Shown in pieces: positions 14,401 to 28,169 of a stretch of 64,000 nucleotides of DNA. This DNA is from Taeniopygia guttata (lineage: Eukaryota; Chordata; Aves; Passeriformes; Estrildidae), in contig NC_133024.1 in the NCBI RefSeq assembly GCF_048771995.1, positions 4,779,001 through 4,843,000 on the forward strand, given 5' to 3'. Numbering within the stretch: the stretch's first letter is position 1; every line of letters begins with the position of its first letter. The notes beneath the pieces were generated by a model that was not told where the DNA came from, searched no databases, and saw nothing but the letters and a program-made list of their open reading frames with translations. Both the position numbers and the translations under genes were made by a program.

Positions 14401-17400
14401 AAATGGCCTGAGATGCAATTATTAACACAGCACCCTGGTTCTCACTGGAGCAAACAGGCTAAATTCTAGTAATTTTCATCTACTTAATTGCTTCAGGAAT
14501 ACAAAATCATTATCCATGGGAAAAAAGTTCTAAAGTTTATATTTTCCTTTATCTTTGAAAACATTCCCAGTTTGCTTTAAGCATATTTTGCAAACCACAG
14601 TCATTTTTCAAAGATCCCTGACATCAAGGCATGCTGGATCTGTTAAGGAGCTCATGCACAGTTTGCTTTTAATTGAGCCTTTAGCAGAATAGAGGACAAG
14701 CAGCAGCCACCATACAGCTTGTCACTAGGCTCTCAATTTGAGACTTGAAACAAGTACTTACCCCAGCATTCAACAGTGTTGTGACAACATTTTTGCCTGG
14801 AAGCCCTTGAATTGTAGTTCCTTTTCCAGTAGTTTTTTGCACAACAATCACATTGGGTTTAGATGTCATTGGAATTGTAGTGATTTTGGTTGTAGTTCCT
14901 AAATTTTTGTGAGAAAAAAAATAATGTGCCATTTATCACATTTTGTGTATTTCCCTTCACCATAGAAGTTGGTGAGCTATAGTGGAATTGAGCTATAGTG
15001 GAATCACTGTATTTAAATTTGATGGCACACCAAGAAACCAGCAACATCTGGAATGTGAATTCATGTCACCCAACTCAACATATTTTTCACCAACAGTATA
15101 AACAGGTGTGCCCAGGGGAACGTAATGTGTTCTACATGAGGACAGGCAACCCCTTCTCACAGATACAGAGCAGATTAATACAGCTTTCTCAGGCAAACAT
15201 GAAGAACTTTTCAAAGGCTGGAGTTAGGGTGGGATAAGGAATCAATAACACTCAACTCAAGGTCCTATTTGCATAGACAAATACTCTTCTACAGATGATC
15301 TCTGCAGAAGAATCTACGAATCTACGCCAAGGATGTATCTCCAGTCAAGAGAAACACTACCTCTTTCTGTTGTAGTGTAAGTGATGAGTAGATGATTGAA
15401 AAAAGGGAAAAGAAAATATGCTATGGTTCACAACCAGTCCACAAAAGCTAAGTTTAGAAGTGTGTTGGTTTTGTGTTTTTTGTGGGTTGGGGTTTCTTCT
15501 GTTCTTTGTGATTTTTTGGGGAGCTTTTTTTTTTGTTAGTTGTTTTGGGGTTTTTTGTTTTGTTTTAGTTTTTTTTGTGTGGTTTTGTTTGTGTGCTTTT
15601 TGAAGAGCTGTCCTGGCTCCTGTTCCTATGTTAGTATTGAATTAGTTCCATTCCCTTTATCAGGTTTTTAGTTACCTGCGCTGACAGGTAATTCTGGTCA
15701 GCCTTCCACAGTCTACCAAAGTACATACACTGGATTCAGTCTTCAGTGCTATCAGACTGCCTTTGCAGTAGCTACTCAGACAGCTTTTTATCAACAATTT
15801 CTCCTTTCTCCAGAGGAAAGCACCATTCAGTCACAACGGAGCTGCAAACCCAAGGATTCCCCTTACTACCTTCTACCCATTAGTCATGCCTGTAGATTCT
15901 TCACAACCTATTTCAGATTAAAAATTCTACCAATTCTGGGAAAGGGAGGACATGCTGAGACAAGATTATGATTTATTTAATCCTACTGACTTCAGAGGCA
16001 TCTAAAGACTGCTCTTTTAGCAAAAACAATTAGGCAAACAGAAAGAAAAAAGCAGGCATGATTTCCAAACTTGTGTTCTTTCAGGACAACTATTATTATC
16101 TTCGTCAGGATCACACTCAGGATTCTCCTGAGCAGCAGCTCAGGAGAATAGAAGCAAAAATAATGCCCAAAGAGCCAAATTCTGAGAGAAATAATTCCTA
16201 CATTCTAATCCAAAATAAAACTTCTGTTAGACATTTTTCTTCCATCAGTAACTTTTTTCCACGCATGAAACGAACTATTACATTTTTTGGAATGAGGAAA
16301 TAAACTCAAAACTAGCATTAAAAGGTTTGCAGAAAAAAATATGAACCTGGACATGCTACCCTGAGGATCATATCCAATCCCTCTCTGTAAGGATGCTTTT
16401 ACAATGCAAAGCATGCTATGTTTTTGTTTGTTTTTTCTCCTGAGCTGCTGCTCAGGAGAATACTTCCACTTGTGTATAATTCATTACAAGATTTCAAAAT
16501 TGTCTTAATAATTCACCACACCCACAACAGGCTAAAAAAAGTTACTTGTTGCCAAAGAAGATGCTGTATCATCACTAAATATAATTCTGTGGAAATCAAA
16601 ACCTGTAAAACTGCTCTATCAGATTGCAGCCCAAGAGTGTGTTTAGATAATCAGCAGAGAGACCAAGGGCTAGTAGGCAGAATAACAAAGATAACCAGCA
16701 CGGTCTGCATAAAGCTGGGAGGGAAAGTTAAGGTAGAATATGGCTTAAAGTAAAGACTGGCTGCCACTGGTAAAATACCAAAATACGGTGGAGACTGCAT
16801 AGCTGAATTTAACATACACAGCCCATTTTTATTCTGGTTCTTTGCATATGCAGCGAAACAGAGAAGGGCAGCACTGAGAGTATGAAATGTTTTGAATTTG
16901 GGCCAATAGTGTTTTCTGATCTTTCTGTCCTCTGTACAACATATTAGTCCCGGCCCCACATTTATCTTTCCTCCCATGTTTCCTTCACATTTTCTGTTTC
17001 CTTCTTTAACACAAGAACTACCACAATCCTTAAGAACACCCCACCTTCAAACTTCTAATTACGTTCTTCACGCTCAGCTATTTTTCTTCTGAATTCTCCA
17101 GTAACTATTTGAGCATGTAACCCACAGAAAAGCCCTGAACAATTAAAACAAGCCCAAAAGTACTTTTGAAATAAAAGTCTTACCAGTAACAACAGTACTC
17201 ATATGCCTACCAGAAACAATATTACTGCTGATGATCTTTCCTCCTAGAGTAGCCAGTGATTTTGGTACTACGGTAATGATGCTACCACTTGTAGTTTTCA
17301 CATAAGTAGCAGCCCCTGGAGTTCCAGCCATCCGAGCTCCCAGAGAGGGGCTCACCGTTGGCCGTGTATAAGTTGCTTGAGTTCCTGTTTTAAAGAGAGA

Positions 17401-20400
17401 GAAAAAAAGTTCATTGTTACAACACAATCCTCTACTAATATTTGTGGAAAAATATGTTCGTTTAGGATAAAAGTGTCAGATTTATTCAAAGATATCCCAG
17501 CCTGCAATCTATTACCACCCTTTAAAATTATTCTAGCAATTTTTAAACCACAGGCAATATTCAAGTATATACTAAATTTAAATTGAATATCATAGTCTTC
17601 TGAGTATTTTAATAAATGTTCCATGACTGCCTTATTTTAATTCGTGTCCTTGTATGTAAGACTGTAATTTTCAATAGATGTGCAGATTTTGCCTGCAGGT
17701 TTGCCACTTGCTCCCTTAGATGCTCAGGAGTCAGGCATCTGATGACATGACCAGAACTCATCCCTTCCTCTCAGGAATGACACTGCTCATATATGACAGA
17801 CTGCTTATAAAGAGAACTACCAATGATTAGTTTAAGTAAGACTTAGAAAAAAAATTAATTTATAATGATGATGCTATTTCATGGACTTAGCATACAGCAG
17901 CACAAAAGAAACCTCTCAACATAGTATAAATGCTGGTTTTTGAGCTAGTTCTTTTCTGCATGCAAAGAGAACTGAGATCGCAAAAGAAACTTGTTCAACA
18001 ATAGCAACAGCTACACAAACACTGAAATTCCATTCTGCTTATAATGCTGCAGATAGTTCCCTTAAATGCTAAAGATCAAAGAGGAAAGCAATTTGTTTCA
18101 TCAAGAAAGGTGTGTTGACATCCAAGAGAGCACAGTACAGATTTTACCAACTAAATGAACTGCAAAACATTTGTTTTTTTCCAAAGTACTCAAAAATGTA
18201 TCTGTGGTCTATTTTTAAAGTTATAAACAGAGTATTAACCATTAGTTTATGAGGAGATGGCGTCAAGTTGCACCAGGAGAGGTTCAGGTAGGATGTTATG
18301 AAAAAATTGCTCATGGGAAGGGTGGTCAGACATTGGAACAAGCTGCCCAGGAAAGTGGTGGAATCAACACCCCTGGAAGCATTCAAAAGCCATGCGGATG
18401 TGGCACCTGGGACAATGTTTTTAGGGATGAACATGCTGGTGCTGTGTTAATAGTCAGACCTGATGATCTTAGAGGGCTTTTCCAACCATAATGATTTCAT
18501 GGTTCTAATATTCCCAGCCCATGCTAAAAAAATAAGGAAATTGAGAGTTTTCTGAAAACCAGGATAAAGCTACCTTTTAAGCTTTCCTCATGCAAGTTTA
18601 CAATCAGAATAGTCTGCATTATTATCTATAAGAAACACAAACAGAACCAGATGCTCAGAAAAACACTGGGAGCTTAAATTTTAATTCACTGGTCTTTTTA
18701 TAAATTCACTGCAGGACTATGAGCAAGTCATGTGTCTTTTTAAGTCCACCTATGCAAAACAGGAATGGTGCTGATCTGTCTGCTTGTGCAATATAAGGTA
18801 CTACAGAAGTGCAAAGTATCTGTATAGATTGCATAAAAACTGCCTTTAAAATAAAGAATAATGGTATTTTTGTGTACCAATTCAAATGGTGGAATAAAAG
18901 AGCACTCCGCAAAAATCCTGTTCTAGAATAAATAACAAGGGGACTATGAATGTGCCATTGTGCCCACTGTTCAGAAGAGGCAAGTGTGGTTTTTTTAACC
19001 CTAGGAAACCATGCTTGATCACCTGTATGTCTGGATTTACCCTCCCTTCCCTTCTCAGAGCCATAACTTACCAGTGGGAGTAGTGACCAGTTTAGTTGTC
19101 ATGATAGTCCCATTACTGCTAACCACCATAATGGGTGAATTGCTACTGCTGGGCAAGGTCGCTGTAACTGGTTTGGGAAGGATTTTACTGGGCTGCACCT
19201 GTTGAGTGATTATTTTAACACCTAGGAAAGGAGAAAGGTCACTGTTAAAATACAGGCACGATAAGTTACTTTCTGAAATGCTTTCTCAGACCAAGACCTA
19301 GTGGGCAAGTAGCCACACAAGGCTTAAATTCTGAGCCCGTATATTCTTGATCATGAAAAAAAATGATTTAATTTTTAAGTTTGGTTTTGTTTTTTTGTTT
19401 TTTTTTTTTTTTTTTTTTTGCTTAGTTTTGGTTGGGTTTTGTTTGTGTTGCAATACCAAGAAAGTCATCATCTTTGCCTTTCATGTGCCTGTTTCAGTTC
19501 CTAGTACTTCCACTGTCCATTCCATTATTTGTTGATGTTATTTTTTATTTTTCCTGGTCCATGATACAAAAAACCAGAACTTTCCCAGGAGCCAACAGGT
19601 TACAACCAAGACTGAATAGGTTCATACACAGTGAACCTTCTAGAAGCAAAGTATTTCTTCATAAATTCAGTCTATAAATACTAATGTATCATAAACCTAG
19701 ACAAACTTTACCATCCTGAATAAATTAAAAACCATTTCTGCACAAGGAGTATTAGTAACTATAAGGAAGCAACTGTGACTCTGGCTAGGGAAGGTTACTT
19801 CAAATAAACTGCTCTCTTTGCCCTTGATTAACTGGTTATTTTAAAGCCACAAAGAAATTTGGCTTAAGCTGTGAGTAGAATTAGCAAGAATGAAGGATAA
19901 TGGCACCTTAGTGCCTCCAGGATTCTGCTCCCTCTCTCTTCATTTTATGTTGGGGAATGGTACCTCTGTGAGATTCACTTCTCAGTTGCAAACCAGCAGA
20001 TTCAAAAAATCTGTTCAAAAGTACATCCAGGAGATGTGCATCTTATGATTTGTTCCATGATGAGGTAAATGCACTGCATTGTGGTGGCCAAATGCCATGG
20101 AACACACAGCCTGGATGAATCCCATCTAGATGAACCACTTATGTTTGTACACAAGTATTCCCAGGTGAAGAGTCCTGTCCACTTGAGACGTGAAACATCC
20201 TCCAGAGATGTTTTCTTCTCTCTACACTGACTATAAAGCAGTACAGAGCAAGTAAGCTCCAAACTAAAAGAGAAATTGAAGTCTCTGCATCATCCAAACA
20301 CAAAACTGGATAAAAAGTAAAGTCTCCATGAAAACTGATTCACATCTTCTAGAAAGAATTGGTCTGAGATGGTATTTCCAAAGAAACTTTTAACTAAAAA

Positions 20401-23400
20401 GCACAATGAGTCTAAATTCGTTGTAGAAGACAAGGAAATGAAGCTCTCATTGATATTGTTCAGTGGCTGGAAGCCTTTTTTGTGTCTTAATTAGTAGCTA
20501 CTATTTTTCTCCAGCAATGGTCCTATAATCCAAAAGGTAGTTTTATCAAAGGACAGGAGTAAGTAGTTTTATCAAAGGACAGGAGTAGGGCTATTTTTTC
20601 ATTCCATGCTCTATTTTAATTATTTTATCTAAATAGTATGATGTAGAATAAGAATTTTACTGACAGGACTAAAATAAAATATTGATTTTATATTAATATA
20701 CATAAAAATACTTTGCACTTTTATAGCACTTATTTGAGAACTGACTAACTTTGCAAACTTTATTTCTTACTACTTCTTGCTGAGAAAAACACTGTGTGCT
20801 ACAGCAGAGAAAAGCCAAGAAAGAAAGATAACATGACTTGCCCAAAGTCAGCTGAATGAATCAGTATCACAAAAAGAATCCAGTCTAACTTCAAGATCTA
20901 ACTGTGTTTGTTTTGACAAGTATCTCAAAAGTATGTTTTGATTTCTGGATGAAAGAAAATAATTAAAACATGGAGTAACTTCTTTTTCCAGGTGATATAG
21001 TTGAACAACCCTTGGATCTTCAGAAAACTGGTGCGTTTCAGGTTGCCAATCACATTACTTTTGAAGTTATTTACATACCTCTCAACCTCTAAGATAAAAA
21101 CATATATACCTAAAGCATGGTCTGTAACAGCTGAACCAAACAAGAAGAGTGAAAGAACTAAATTCTTTAATTATTGTTACTTGAAAACATTAAAACATCC
21201 TTCACGATCTACTTATATCCATGTTTAAAGCCAAATCCTATACTCAAGAAATTATGCCTACATGACCACTCCCCCCATAAACATTTTGGGGCAGAATTCT
21301 GCCCTACTTTCCTGAGTTGCAGCCAGACCTCATCAATGCGACCCAAGATCAACTCCAACTACCTGATTCCTGTTTGATCTGAATGGTGGGCTTGATGCCA
21401 GCTGGCAGCTGAGACTGCTGTGGCTGCTGCTGGGCTACAGAACACGGCACCAGCTGCTGCTGCTGCGGCTGCTGCTGCTGCTGTTGGGCCTGTTGGACTT
21501 GGTGCAGCTGCTGCTTGGGAGATTGCTGATGCTGTTTGGGAAACTGTGCTAAGATCTGAGTTGGATTCCCAACCAAACCTTTTGGGGAAGGTAGTCTGGT
21601 AGAGGCAACTTTAACTGCTGATGTAGATACACCTGTGAAAGAGTAAAGGGTTTAAGATTCACCAGTGCCATGAGAAAGACAAGTATTATAATTTCTAAAA
21701 TAATCTTACATTTCAATTATCTTTACTACTGAAAAATACATTGATATATGTGAGGAAATAAAGCTCCCATGTAGCAGAAGTGCTCTGTTAGGAGGCAATG
21801 GAGCTTTATACAGATTTTCAATGCGGCAGCAGGACAGCAGCTAATGGAAAGACCACAAACCCAGTCTACTTCTGCACTTCTTGTAATACAAATAATTCAA
21901 TAATATTTTCAAAGTCTCACCTTTAAGCTTCAAGACAATACCTATAGTGAAAATATTTTAAATATAGATATATTTGTAATTATAAACGTTTATAACAACC
22001 TAGTTTAGTGGAAGGTGTTTCGGCCCCTGGCAGAGGGGCTGGAACCAGATCTTTAAGGTCCCTTTCAACCCAAAACATTCTGTGATTCAATGATTCTAAA
22101 ATCACAATTGCAAGAAGGTGGCCTTAGGACACTGTCAAATATTAAACCCATTAACACTGGAAGGGAGTATCTCCTAGCAAAAGAGTTCTTTGGCATTTAA
22201 AAAAAAAATCAAGTAATTTTATATATATTATAAAACTGGGCCACCTGTTTTGTGCTGTTAGGTTAGGTGATCTTATAAGCAAAAGTGATTAAAAGTTTGC
22301 AGAAAGATGGAAAGACAAAGTTCCCAAATAAATCTTATTACTTATTTCTGTCATTCCCCTACATAGCTATCACAATATTTACAGCAAAATCTGATTTTGT
22401 ATACAATTCTAAACTACACATCCATAAACAACAAAACAGACAAAGTCCATATCTTATGAAATAATTTTTTAACTAAATCCCAGTTGCAGTGGAAAACAGA
22501 AACAGATGGCAGCGATAATGACAGAAATTATAGTAAAGGTACAATTCTGGCAATTTAAATAAGCAATCCTTTTCTCACTGCATCATTTAAGAGGACTACA
22601 CCACTTCCTTGTGCAGCTCTTTTCATTCATGAGTTTAACTTTACATTTGAAGATATTACCAGTTCACGTCACAAAACTTTCCACCAGCATCTTCAGCAAT
22701 GACACTAACAGTCTTGGGGAAAAAAAAAAAGTTGGAGAGATACTCCACCTAATGTACTTTAGAATTAAAGTCTCCTCCATGATCAAACCCAACTAAGACT
22801 CAACAGTTCAAACAGTACGAAAGCCTGCTGTGAGCCCTTCTGCTCCACAGATGAATATCTGATTATATTAATACAAGCAATAGGAAAGGAAAATACCTCC
22901 TCAGCCTTGATATGGCTACCCAATGCTTTGAGGAATGGAACAAGAATGGAAAATACAGACCAGGAAAAATGGTGATGTGACACTTGTAATTGTCAGGCAG
23001 TTTTTCTTTCAAGTGCTGCTCACTAAGGCCCATTCATTCATTCACAGCTTCCCTTTTAAATGGTAGCTGGTGGCTGTGAAGCTGAAACAGTCAAGCTAGC
23101 ATACACAGTTGGAATTTGAAATCAGACACCTAAGAATTTTAATCAGGCCCACTCAGGTCTTAATTATAAAGGACTTTAAAACTGGCATGCTGATAAAATA
23201 CACCAATAAAAAGGTGTAAACACTTTTCTACCTTTCAAAATTGTCACCTGGGCATGTTAAGAAGTTGTATTTACTTGATGTTAACTTTGTATGGCTTTAT
23301 AAATTGGGCTTTTAAACATGCAATCACCTTCAAATATTGAAAAATACACATTTTTCTATACCAGACAAAGTTCTTGAAGCCAGTCATTTTGAGGTTATAC

Positions 23401-26400
23401 TGTTTTAGAGCTAGGTCACACCACCACACTACATCCTCTTTAAAAAGAGGATCTGCACACTAACTGTTGAAGTACAGAGGAAAACAGTTCAACAAGAACT
23501 TTTGTGGAGTCTCTTGGATTAGCTTCATCAGCAGACTTCTTTCACGTGTCCTCTGCTTTACTCATATGTAAACAAAAAGTGCATTTTGTTTACAAATTCC
23601 CCAGTGCTATTCCCACTGCAAAGTCCAATTCCTGAATGAAAGAGCCTTTATAAGAGAATTGCCATACCTTGTGCTACTGTTGACATAACCACTGACGGTG
23701 TGGATGACACTACAGCAGTCACAGCAATGGTATTTGCAGCGCAGGAGGGAGTGGAGCAGCTGCTGCTGCTGCCCACAGAGGACTGGGAAGCAGTGATAAC
23801 CACAGGCTGCTTTTGAGTAGTTGAGGCAATGACTGATGTTGGGACAAGTTTTGTAACTGCTGCATAGTTGTGGGACTTGGAAAGGATGTTGGGTACAAAA
23901 GTTGAGCTTGGAGAGGTGGTTACTATTATGACCTAAAAAAAAAAAGAAAAAAAAAAACCAAGAAGAAATTCATTTGTTCCTTGTATCTATATTTCAGTAA
24001 CATGTCTGTCTATTTAGTTTTAGGGATACATGTTTATTAAGAGCTTTTAAGACTGTCAATCACATTTGCTCACAAGAAAAAGTTTCAACTATTTTGTATG
24101 ATAAACATTTCCTTAGAATCAGGATTTTTAAAGAAAACAATTACTATTGAATTAAAGTAGAATTATTTCATGTCTGAAGGCAAACAGACAGGAATGAACT
24201 TGACTTCATTAAACTGGGCCAGGAAGCCTGAAACCCATCTTAAGAGAAACTGAATGGATTTCCAGCAGGTTTTAAGTGTCACTCTTCCAAACCTTGCAAA
24301 AATATCAAGAAACAGCAGTGAGAGAAAATAGATGATTTTCTTTTATTCTTTAACAGTTAACAAGCACTTGCTGAGTCAATAATGGGAAATGCTTTTGCTC
24401 TACAAGGCTGTAAATAGTATTTCATCAGTGAAAGAAAAATGCTGTAGGTTTAAAGCAATTTCTGCTTTATTTAGTGCTCTCAATACCAAGAAATTCTTTC
24501 TGATTTGTCTGAAGAGAATAAATACCACCCCAGTGCAAGTTACAACTACAACTCCATTAATCTGATCTGACATAGAAAACCACAGAAGTCATGACAGCAT
24601 TGGAAGAAGTCTATCCTTGTGCAAGTCACCTAGGAAACTAAACATTTATTAAGTACTGAATATGGGGACTGTTTACAGTTTAAAATTCTTTTTATTCAAC
24701 TTATATGTTCCTTCTTGTACTTATATAGTTAAAATAGAAAAAGAAGCATAAAAATACAACAATTTCAGTTTACCATGCAAGAATATTGAGAAATTACTTT
24801 AATAATGCTGTTGGCCCAACAAAAAATTTGTTAATTAAAACCTTGAAATTTTAAACTTAATTATGATTCAATGTAACAAAAATCAATAGAAAAAGAAGGC
24901 ACAAAAGGGCTAAAGAAAACCTGTGTCAGCACACACAAAGTCTTATGTTGCTAGCCAGACACTACTGAAACCTTGCCTGATAAGAAATAATATGATAATG
25001 GCACCAGAAATAGACTTAAGCAACAAATCAATCATCAAGTGAATACAAGTTTATAATTAGCTTAAAGAAAAATAAGAAAATAAAAAAATAAATAAAAGGG
25101 AAATAGCCACATGGATGGAATAAAAGCAGCAAATTTTATCAATATGGCTTGTTCATCGTCTCCTTTTGCCCCAGCTCTTAGTTTGGGTCTCTGCTGCTCA
25201 GATAAATCTTTAATATCTTGATCTGAGGAAAATCAAAACCTTACTACCCCACAAGCTATAGCAGGCTGACCACTACTAACCAGTGTCTGAAGGACAAGGT
25301 TTCCACATTCTGCTGCTTTTCTACCTGATTTCATTCTCCAGCGAGAACATTTTCTCTGCAGTCCTATTTTTGCATTCTGCCTAATTTTGATTTAATCAAA
25401 AAATCTTTCTCAAATTGCTCTTAGGCTACAAACATGCAGATGAGCTGAAAATGACACAGCTTGTTCTAGTGCAAGAATTGCAAGTGAAAGGATTCTATGA
25501 GATGCCTCTGGAGTTTTATCCTGTTTCTTAAACTGCCAGTTTACACTAGGAATACTTCCATCTGTCTGAAGTTTAGGGTCAGCTCCATTCCACCCAGAGT
25601 AACTACTTTAGGAACACAGTCAAATGACAACTTCTAGTCTAAAAGGGCAGATTATAGGTTAAAGTGAATATGAACTATACTACAACAGGGCAAGTTCAGC
25701 ATCAAAACGAATAAAGATATGTAGAATGAAACTGGGCATAATCACAACTCCTGTAGTTAACTGCATTTCCTTAAATCCATGATTATCACTTAAAATACTT
25801 TATTTAATCATAGAAGGAATAAAGCCTGTAAAGCATTACAGTTCAATGGTGACTGCTATACTGTGACTAAGTAGGTTTGTGTCTGTCTATTCTATCCCAT
25901 CTTTCAAAACTAATAGCAGAGCAAAGTTCAGTACCTTCTGTGTTGTGCTGTTTGTTGTCTGTGTTGAGGGCTTAGTGAAGGTTACTTTCACATGCATGAG
26001 GTATATCCAGAAAACATAAAATTCAGGTAAAAATTTAAGTATTAAAGTTCAAATCACAACCATTGTATTTCTGGAATACTATTTTGTTGTACATGTTGAA
26101 ATTATTCAAATAATCTCCTCATGGATACCAAAACTTCATCCCATGTTTTACAGCAGAGAAACTGCCTGACTTAAAACATACACACACACACACACAGAAA
26201 TCAAGGTAGTAATTTTTTGTTGATGGTTCTAGTTGTTACAGTAAAATCTAATTCCCAACATGTACTGAATTTAGACCTATCAGCTCTATTTTGAGAGATG
26301 TCAAAACTTAGTCCCTGAAAAAATAAGGTTATTATAACTGCCAGAAACTTCACTAGCTGGATTCCTTCCGTGTCCTACACAGGTGACTTTATTATAAGAG

Positions 26401-28138
26401 AATCCAGAAACTGGAGCTGTGACATAATTAGCTGTTATGACAAATCTTCCTCCAACCTACTAAAACGTCAAAACAATTCAAAGAGGTGGCATGCAGAAAC
26501 AAAGAATTTCATTCACATATAACAACTTACACTCAAATTGGAAATGTCCTGTTGGATATGAATGAACAAGACTAACTTTTAATTTAAAACTACTGAAGGG
26601 GATTTCTCCCATCAAAATAATCCAGTTATATATTTTGGAATCTCTGAATCCAACGAAAGAGGGCACTGTGACAAGTTCAGATACAAATGCTACTCTGGCT
26701 GCCTAACAAAACAAGCACTGATTTTCCTGTCATTGCAGATTAGTAAAATAGTCAAATAATAGAATGCAAAGTGGACTCTAAAATTTCCATGTCAGAACAA
26801 GTGGAGAGGCATAACTGCAGGAAGGGTCCTATCAACAGTCCACTCTTGTGGAGGCTTAGTACACTCCATCTTTAACTTCCATGATATGTAACACCCATAC
26901 TTAATACAACCCTACACATGTTTAAGGCAAAAAATTATTCCTGCATAAATTATAACCCTCATCTTCAACAGGATGGATAGGTTAAGTCCTGTAGTAGCTG
27001 TGGACTTGCTGCACTGAATTTAATTTGATGATTTATGCTCATACATGGATTTCTTTAATACACTTGTGTATTCAGAGATGAAATTTGATTAAGGACATTG
27101 TTAAAGAACAGTGAATCAAATGAAAGAATCTTCCCTGGAGTGGGAAGAGGTCAGAAAGCCAAGATCTTTATCACACATTACTTCAGTTAATCTTGGTTTT
27201 GAGGTTTCCAAAAATCAAGACATGGGAACTCTGCTAATCTGAAAAGAGTCATAAAGCAATTAAGAAGACTAGTAAGACAAATACCATGCAAAGGTTTGAG
27301 CTCAATAGTCAAACTCTCACCGTTGGAAAAAATGCTTGTTAGTGGCCAGCCTAGCATAAGTCTGTTGGTATTGAGGCAAAATTAATTACATGGAGACCCT
27401 GCCTCTCCCTGAAGTCTGCTGTATTAGATAACTGTACCAAGAATGAACTTGGTCTGAACCATTCATTTTTTTAAAATCTTGAAAATAGAAAAATAGACAC
27501 AACTGAAATGCCTCCTAAAGAATGGCAATATAGTCATGCTATAGATTAGGCACTTAAAAATCTAAGTCCAGTACAAAATTCAAACAAGGAAAACCTCTTC
27601 TACCCTTTGCATTGTGGTGAAAGCTAGGCACACGAAGCTGAAATAATGCAACTGATTTTGACCACTGTAACACTGCTAATGTAGAATGAGAAATGGCACA
27701 CTAGTACTGAAAGGAAAATACAGCCCCTGGACTTTGACCAGCTCCAAGAATAAGCGTTATAGATCCCAAAAACTATTTTCTAGATAAAAGGCTTGGCAAG
27801 GGAAAACCCATGCCACCTCTCCTGGAAGTCTACTACTGCAAAGAGTAATTATAAATAAGGAAAATAGAAATAAGAAAGATTACCTTTGACCAACAGTTGT
27901 TACCATCTGAAGGCTGTTCAGTGGCCTATGTGATCCAGTTCTCAGTGGACTAGTGTCCATATCACAAAACCCAACACCACAAATGGTACTAACTGGTAAC
28001 CTTGTTGGCAGTCTCACCAGACAGGCCAAGAATTGAATGAGCATGGAGACTGAATCCCCTCTCATCCCTAGAAGTGGTCCCTTCAGGTCAGGGTTGAGGC
28101 ACATTGGTGGGGCAGTCTGGGGGAAGCTTGCACTCCCG

Positions 28139-28169
<31 letters not shown>

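Larger units (their letters stand above)
14899..17210 (-). other. EMSY: EMSY intron 11
   Basis: A 2.3-kb intron (starting at the proximal donor). It contains a 16-bp tandem duplication at 14974-15005, a T/G-rich simple stretch at about 15460-15602, and two mutually inverted hairpins at 16122-16149 and 16435-16460. No gene is recognised. Confidence 0.75.
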
